Shown here piece after piece: positions 63,148-64,000 of a stretch of DNA of 64,000 nucleotides. The DNA comes from Cribrihabitans marinus. Its GTDB lineage: Bacteria > Pseudomonadota > Alphaproteobacteria > Rhodobacterales > Rhodobacteraceae. The notes below the pieces were generated by a model, which worked only from the letters and a program-made list of their open reading frames with translations, was not told the origin of the DNA and did no database searches. A program made the position numbers and the translations under genes. The stretch spans positions 1 to 64,000 of the forward strand of contig NZ_FNYD01000003.1 in assembly GCF_900109035.1 (NCBI RefSeq). The letters are read 5' to 3'. How positions within the stretch are numbered: the stretch's first letter is position 1; each line of letters starts with the position of its first letter.

Positions 63148-64000
63148 ATGTCCCTGACCCTCGCCATCGTGGGGCGCCCCAATGTGGGCAAATCCACCCT
63201 GTTCAACCGCCTTGTCGGCAAGCGGCTGGCACTGGTCGATGACCAGCCCGGCGTGACCCGCGACCTGCGCGAGGGGGCGGCGCGGCTGGGCGACCTGCGC
63301 TTCACCGTGATCGACACCGCGGGCCTGGAAGAGGCCACCGATGACAGCCTGCAGGGACGGATGCGCCGGCTGACCGAGCGCGCAGTGGACATGGCCGACA
63401 TCTGCCTGTTCATGATCGACGCCCGCGTCGGCGTGACCCCGACCGACGAGGTGTTTGCCGAGATCCTGCGCAAACGCTCGGCCCATGTCATCCTGGCGGC
63501 CAACAAGGCCGAGGGCGCGGCCGCCGATGCCGGGCTGATCGAGGCCTACGCGCTGGGCCTGGGCGAGCCGGTGCGCCTCAGCGCGGAACATGGCGAGGGG
63601 CTGAACGAGCTCTACGAGCAACTCATGCCCATCGCCGACGCCCATGACGCGGCGGCCGAAAGCACCGCGCCAGAGACCGACGTGGCCGTGGACGAGGCCG
63701 GCGAGACCGAGGCGGGCGCCACCGAGATCACCGAGGCCAAGCCGCTTCAGGTCGCCGTGGTCGGCCGCCCCAATGCCGGCAAGTCCACGCTTATCAACAA
63801 AATCGTGGGCGAGGAGCGCCTGCTGACCGGCCCCGAGGCCGGGATCACCCGCGACGCCATCAGCCTGCGCAGCGACTGGCTCGGCACGCCGATGCGCATC
63901 TTCGACACCGCCGGGATGCGCAAGAAGGCCAAGGTGCAGGGAAAGCTCGAGAAACTCTCGGTCAGCGACGGGCTGCGCGCGGTCAAGTTCGCCGAGGTCG
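63148..64000 (+). CDS. der: GTPase Der (EngA), 5' part; runs off the window
   Basis: The first 284 residues of a two-GTPase-domain protein required for 50S ribosome assembly. Domain one has GRPNVGKST, the DTAGLEE switch and NKAE; the second domain begins after an acidic linker (about 180-200) with GRPNAGKST and [19 protein letters not shown]. The usual length is about 450-490 residues, so about 40 per cent lies beyond 64000. ATG 63148 is used. Confidence 0.95.
   Translation, partial: MSLTLAIVGRPNVGKSTLFNRLVGKRLALVDDQPGVTRDLREGAARLGDLRFTVIDTAGLEEATDDSLQGRMRRLTERAVDMADICLFMIDARVGVTPTDEVFAEILRKRSAHVILAANKAEGAAADAGLIEAYALGLGEPVRLSAEHGEGLNELYEQLMPIADAHDAAAESTAPETDVAVDEAGETEAGATEITEAKPLQVAVVGRPNAGKSTLINKIVGEERLLTGPEAGITRDAISLRSDWLGTPMRIFDTAGMRKKAKVQGKLEKLSVSDGLRAVKFAEV

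Overview
The window looks like a Rhodobacteraceae (Roseobacter-group) alphaproteobacterium. The grounds are a Paracoccus-type sox order, a full sarcosine oxidase operon (soxB-D-A-G), DUF1289-RuvX-CcmI neighbours, and an exosortase E / VPEID-CTERM pair. No taxonomic marker is present, so this is inference. Base composition differs between halves: one 60-base line in the sox region (13021) has 36 G+C, one in the right half (45001) has 44.

Region 1 (350-16973) is a complete thiosulfate-oxidising gene set. soxT-R-S run leftwards. soxV-W, soxX-Y-Z-A, soxB-C-D-E-F, a DUF302 gene and hemA (5-aminolevulinate synthase) run rightwards. A leftward soxG-soxH-YeeE/YedE operon converges on hemA. SoxXA, YZ, B and CD form the periplasmic multienzyme; SoxV/S/W supply reductant; SoxR (ArsR, C58/C124) is the likely persulfide-sensing repressor; hemA may feed heme to the Sox cytochromes. 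Candidate operators lie upstream of soxV, soxX, soxB and soxG.

Region 2 (17243-23545) is a sulfide/persulfide module: a Crp/Fnr regulator with only two cysteines, a DUF2892 membrane protein, two half-size YeeE/YedE genes, persulfide dioxygenase, a DUF442-SQR fusion and a SulP transporter.

Region 3 (about 24036-33168) is a roughly 9 kb island-like segment. On its left is a truncated copy of the first 18 codons of dusA (23982-24035); on its right is intact dusA (33121). This is the pattern left by dusA-targeting integrative elements, but no integrase is visible. It carries groES-groEL, a second Crp/Fnr regulator and a rightward cluster of small proteins: two related 'LPAGEY' proteins, a membrane protein, an exported protein with seven Cys-pair repeats, two transglutaminase-like proteins, a zinc ribbon and very small basic proteins. 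This cluster is the best candidate here for an undescribed system.

Region 4 (33121-64000) is GC-rich and looks like core genome: dusA; an AsnC regulator divergent from a stress protein and an AGCS symporter; TauE/SafE exporter; 2OG-oxygenase-like protein; DUF1289, RuvX, CcmI; the sarcosine oxidase operon with a duplicated small-membrane-protein cassette between soxB and soxD; FkbM methyltransferase, SodB, LOG protein, LysM protein, Atm1-like ABC exporter, exosortase E with its substrate, an RND pump, a YfgM-like protein, BamB and the 5' part of der. Sox gene names here occur twice with unrelated meanings (sulfur oxidation and sarcosine oxidase).
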